Shown here piece after piece: positions 63,646 through 64,000 of a stretch of DNA of 64,000 nt. Below the pieces are notes generated by a model. It was not told where the DNA came from and searched no databases. It saw only the letters and a program-made list of their open reading frames with translations. Source of the DNA: Promicromonospora panici (GTDB taxonomy: Bacteria > Actinomycetota > Actinomycetes > Actinomycetales > Cellulomonadaceae); contig NZ_UWYY01000009.1 of the NCBI RefSeq assembly GCF_900608595.1, positions 62,001 to 126,000 on the forward strand. The letters are read 5' to 3'. Positions within the stretch are counted from its first letter, which is position 1. The number at the start of each line of letters is the position of its first letter. Both the position numbers and the translations under genes were made by a program.

Positions 63646-64000
63646 ATGACCATTCGTCTCGCACCCGGGGACAAGGCTCCCGACTTCACCCTGCCCACCG
63701 CCGACGGCGCCACCGTCCGCCTCGCCGACCTGGCGCAGAGCACCGACAAGGGCGTCATCGTGTATTTCTACCCGGCCGCCGCGACGCCGGGCTGCACCAA
63801 GGAGGCGTGCGACTTCCGCGACTCCGAGGCGTCGCTGCTGAGCGCGGGCTACGCCGTCGTGGGCATCTCCCCCGACACCGTGTCGAAGCTGGCGAAGTTC
63901 GCCGACGCCGAGTCCCTCACCTTCCCGCTCGCCTCCGACGAGGACCACGCGACGCTGGAGGCGTACGGCGCCTGGGGCGAGAAGCAGAACTACGGCAAGA
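63646..64000 (+). CDS. bcp: Thiol peroxidase Bcp (peroxiredoxin), 3' end outside window
   Basis: 118 residues visible from ATG 63646. Peroxiredoxin start LAPGDKAPDFTLPTADGATV, active site VYFYPAAATPGCTKEACDFR with peroxidatic Cys50 and resolving Cys55 (the close C-x4-C pair of Bcp/PrxQ), then YAVVGISPDTVSKLAKFADA. Reduces H2O2 and organic peroxides with thioredoxin. Divergent from the GroES-like gene. Confidence 0.93.
   Translation, partial: MTIRLAPGDKAPDFTLPTADGATVRLADLAQSTDKGVIVYFYPAAATPGCTKEACDFRDSEASLLSAGYAVVGISPDTVSKLAKFADAESLTFPLASDEDHATLEAYGAWGEKQNYGK

Overview
This window is a stretch of very GC-rich chromosomal DNA. GTG starts are common, genes often overlap by 4 bp (ATGA or GTGA), and terminators are strong GC hairpins without U-tracts. 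The gene content (PknG/GlnX/GlnH signalling genes, LigB-type ligase, Tex, oligoribonuclease, FdhD/YdeP-type oxidoreductase, GH95 fucosidase, lipoprotein serpin) points to an actinobacterium. A Micrococcales lineage such as Promicromonosporaceae or Cellulomonadaceae is my guess. I see no phage, integrase, transposase, CRISPR array or rRNA, so this looks like ordinary chromosome.

Layout. 1-2.6 kb: 3' part of a GH95 alpha-L-fucosidase-type enzyme and tRNA-Arg(TCT). 2.6-6 kb: a DUF2834 membrane protein divergent from a MerR regulator plus membrane protein pair, then an AlkZ-like winged-helix protein. 6-9 kb: a DrrAB-type ABC exporter divergent from a long TetR regulator, with a perfect palindromic operator between them. 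9-12 kb: ATP-dependent DNA ligase (LigB type) and a protein with two P-loops. 12-14.7 kb: a degenerate cytochrome P450 followed by a sulfotransferase. 14.6-19.8 kb: a complete peptide/nickel-type ABC importer operon (ATPase fusion, two permeases, lipoprotein). 20-21.4 kb: an orphan secreted protein.

21.6-34.0 kb is the most striking region. Ten co-directional genes, mostly overlapping, encode TelA, an XpaC-like protein, a CbbX-like AAA+ ATPase, a GlnX-like four-helix membrane protein, a GlnH-like binding lipoprotein, a coiled-coil protein, a PknG-like kinase, a PP2C phosphatase, a von Willebrand A protein and an FHA protein. It reads as a complete signalling circuit: extracellular amino-acid sensing (GlnH/GlnX), phosphorylation (PknG), dephosphorylation (PP2C), phosphothreonine reading (FHA), and effectors otherwise linked to toxic-anion or metal stress (TelA/XpaC/vWA). 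Three of its proteins carry the same type of zinc ribbon. A strong hairpin ends the operon.

34-36.7 kb: two tiny basic proteins, each with its own terminator, oligoribonuclease, tRNA-His and an ATP-grasp enzyme. 36.8-40.5 kb: a glycine-betaine/choline-type (OpuC) ABC importer whose binding protein appears circularly permuted. 40.6-46.6 kb: flavin disulfide reductase, Tex, and a lipoprotein serpin. 46.7-53 kb: an oxalate/formate-type MFS carrier with its small subunit, a secreted protein, FdhD, a SnoaL-like protein and a YdeP/FdhF-type molybdoenzyme, plausibly a formate-related neighbourhood. 53-55 kb: acetate symporter ActP with its DUF485 partner. 55-62 kb: TrmB, a decayed TetR gene, a HupE/UreJ-like protein and a large secreted metallophosphoesterase. 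62-64 kb: two tandem tRNA-Lys(CTT) genes, a membrane protein, a GroES-like protein and the start of a Bcp peroxiredoxin.

A second theme is unusually long intergenic inverted repeats. These include a perfect 53-bp-arm palindrome, a related hairpin with tandem 16-bp units in one arm, and a nested repeat in a divergent promoter region. Several share arm sequences and may be a family of dispersed elements as well as terminators.
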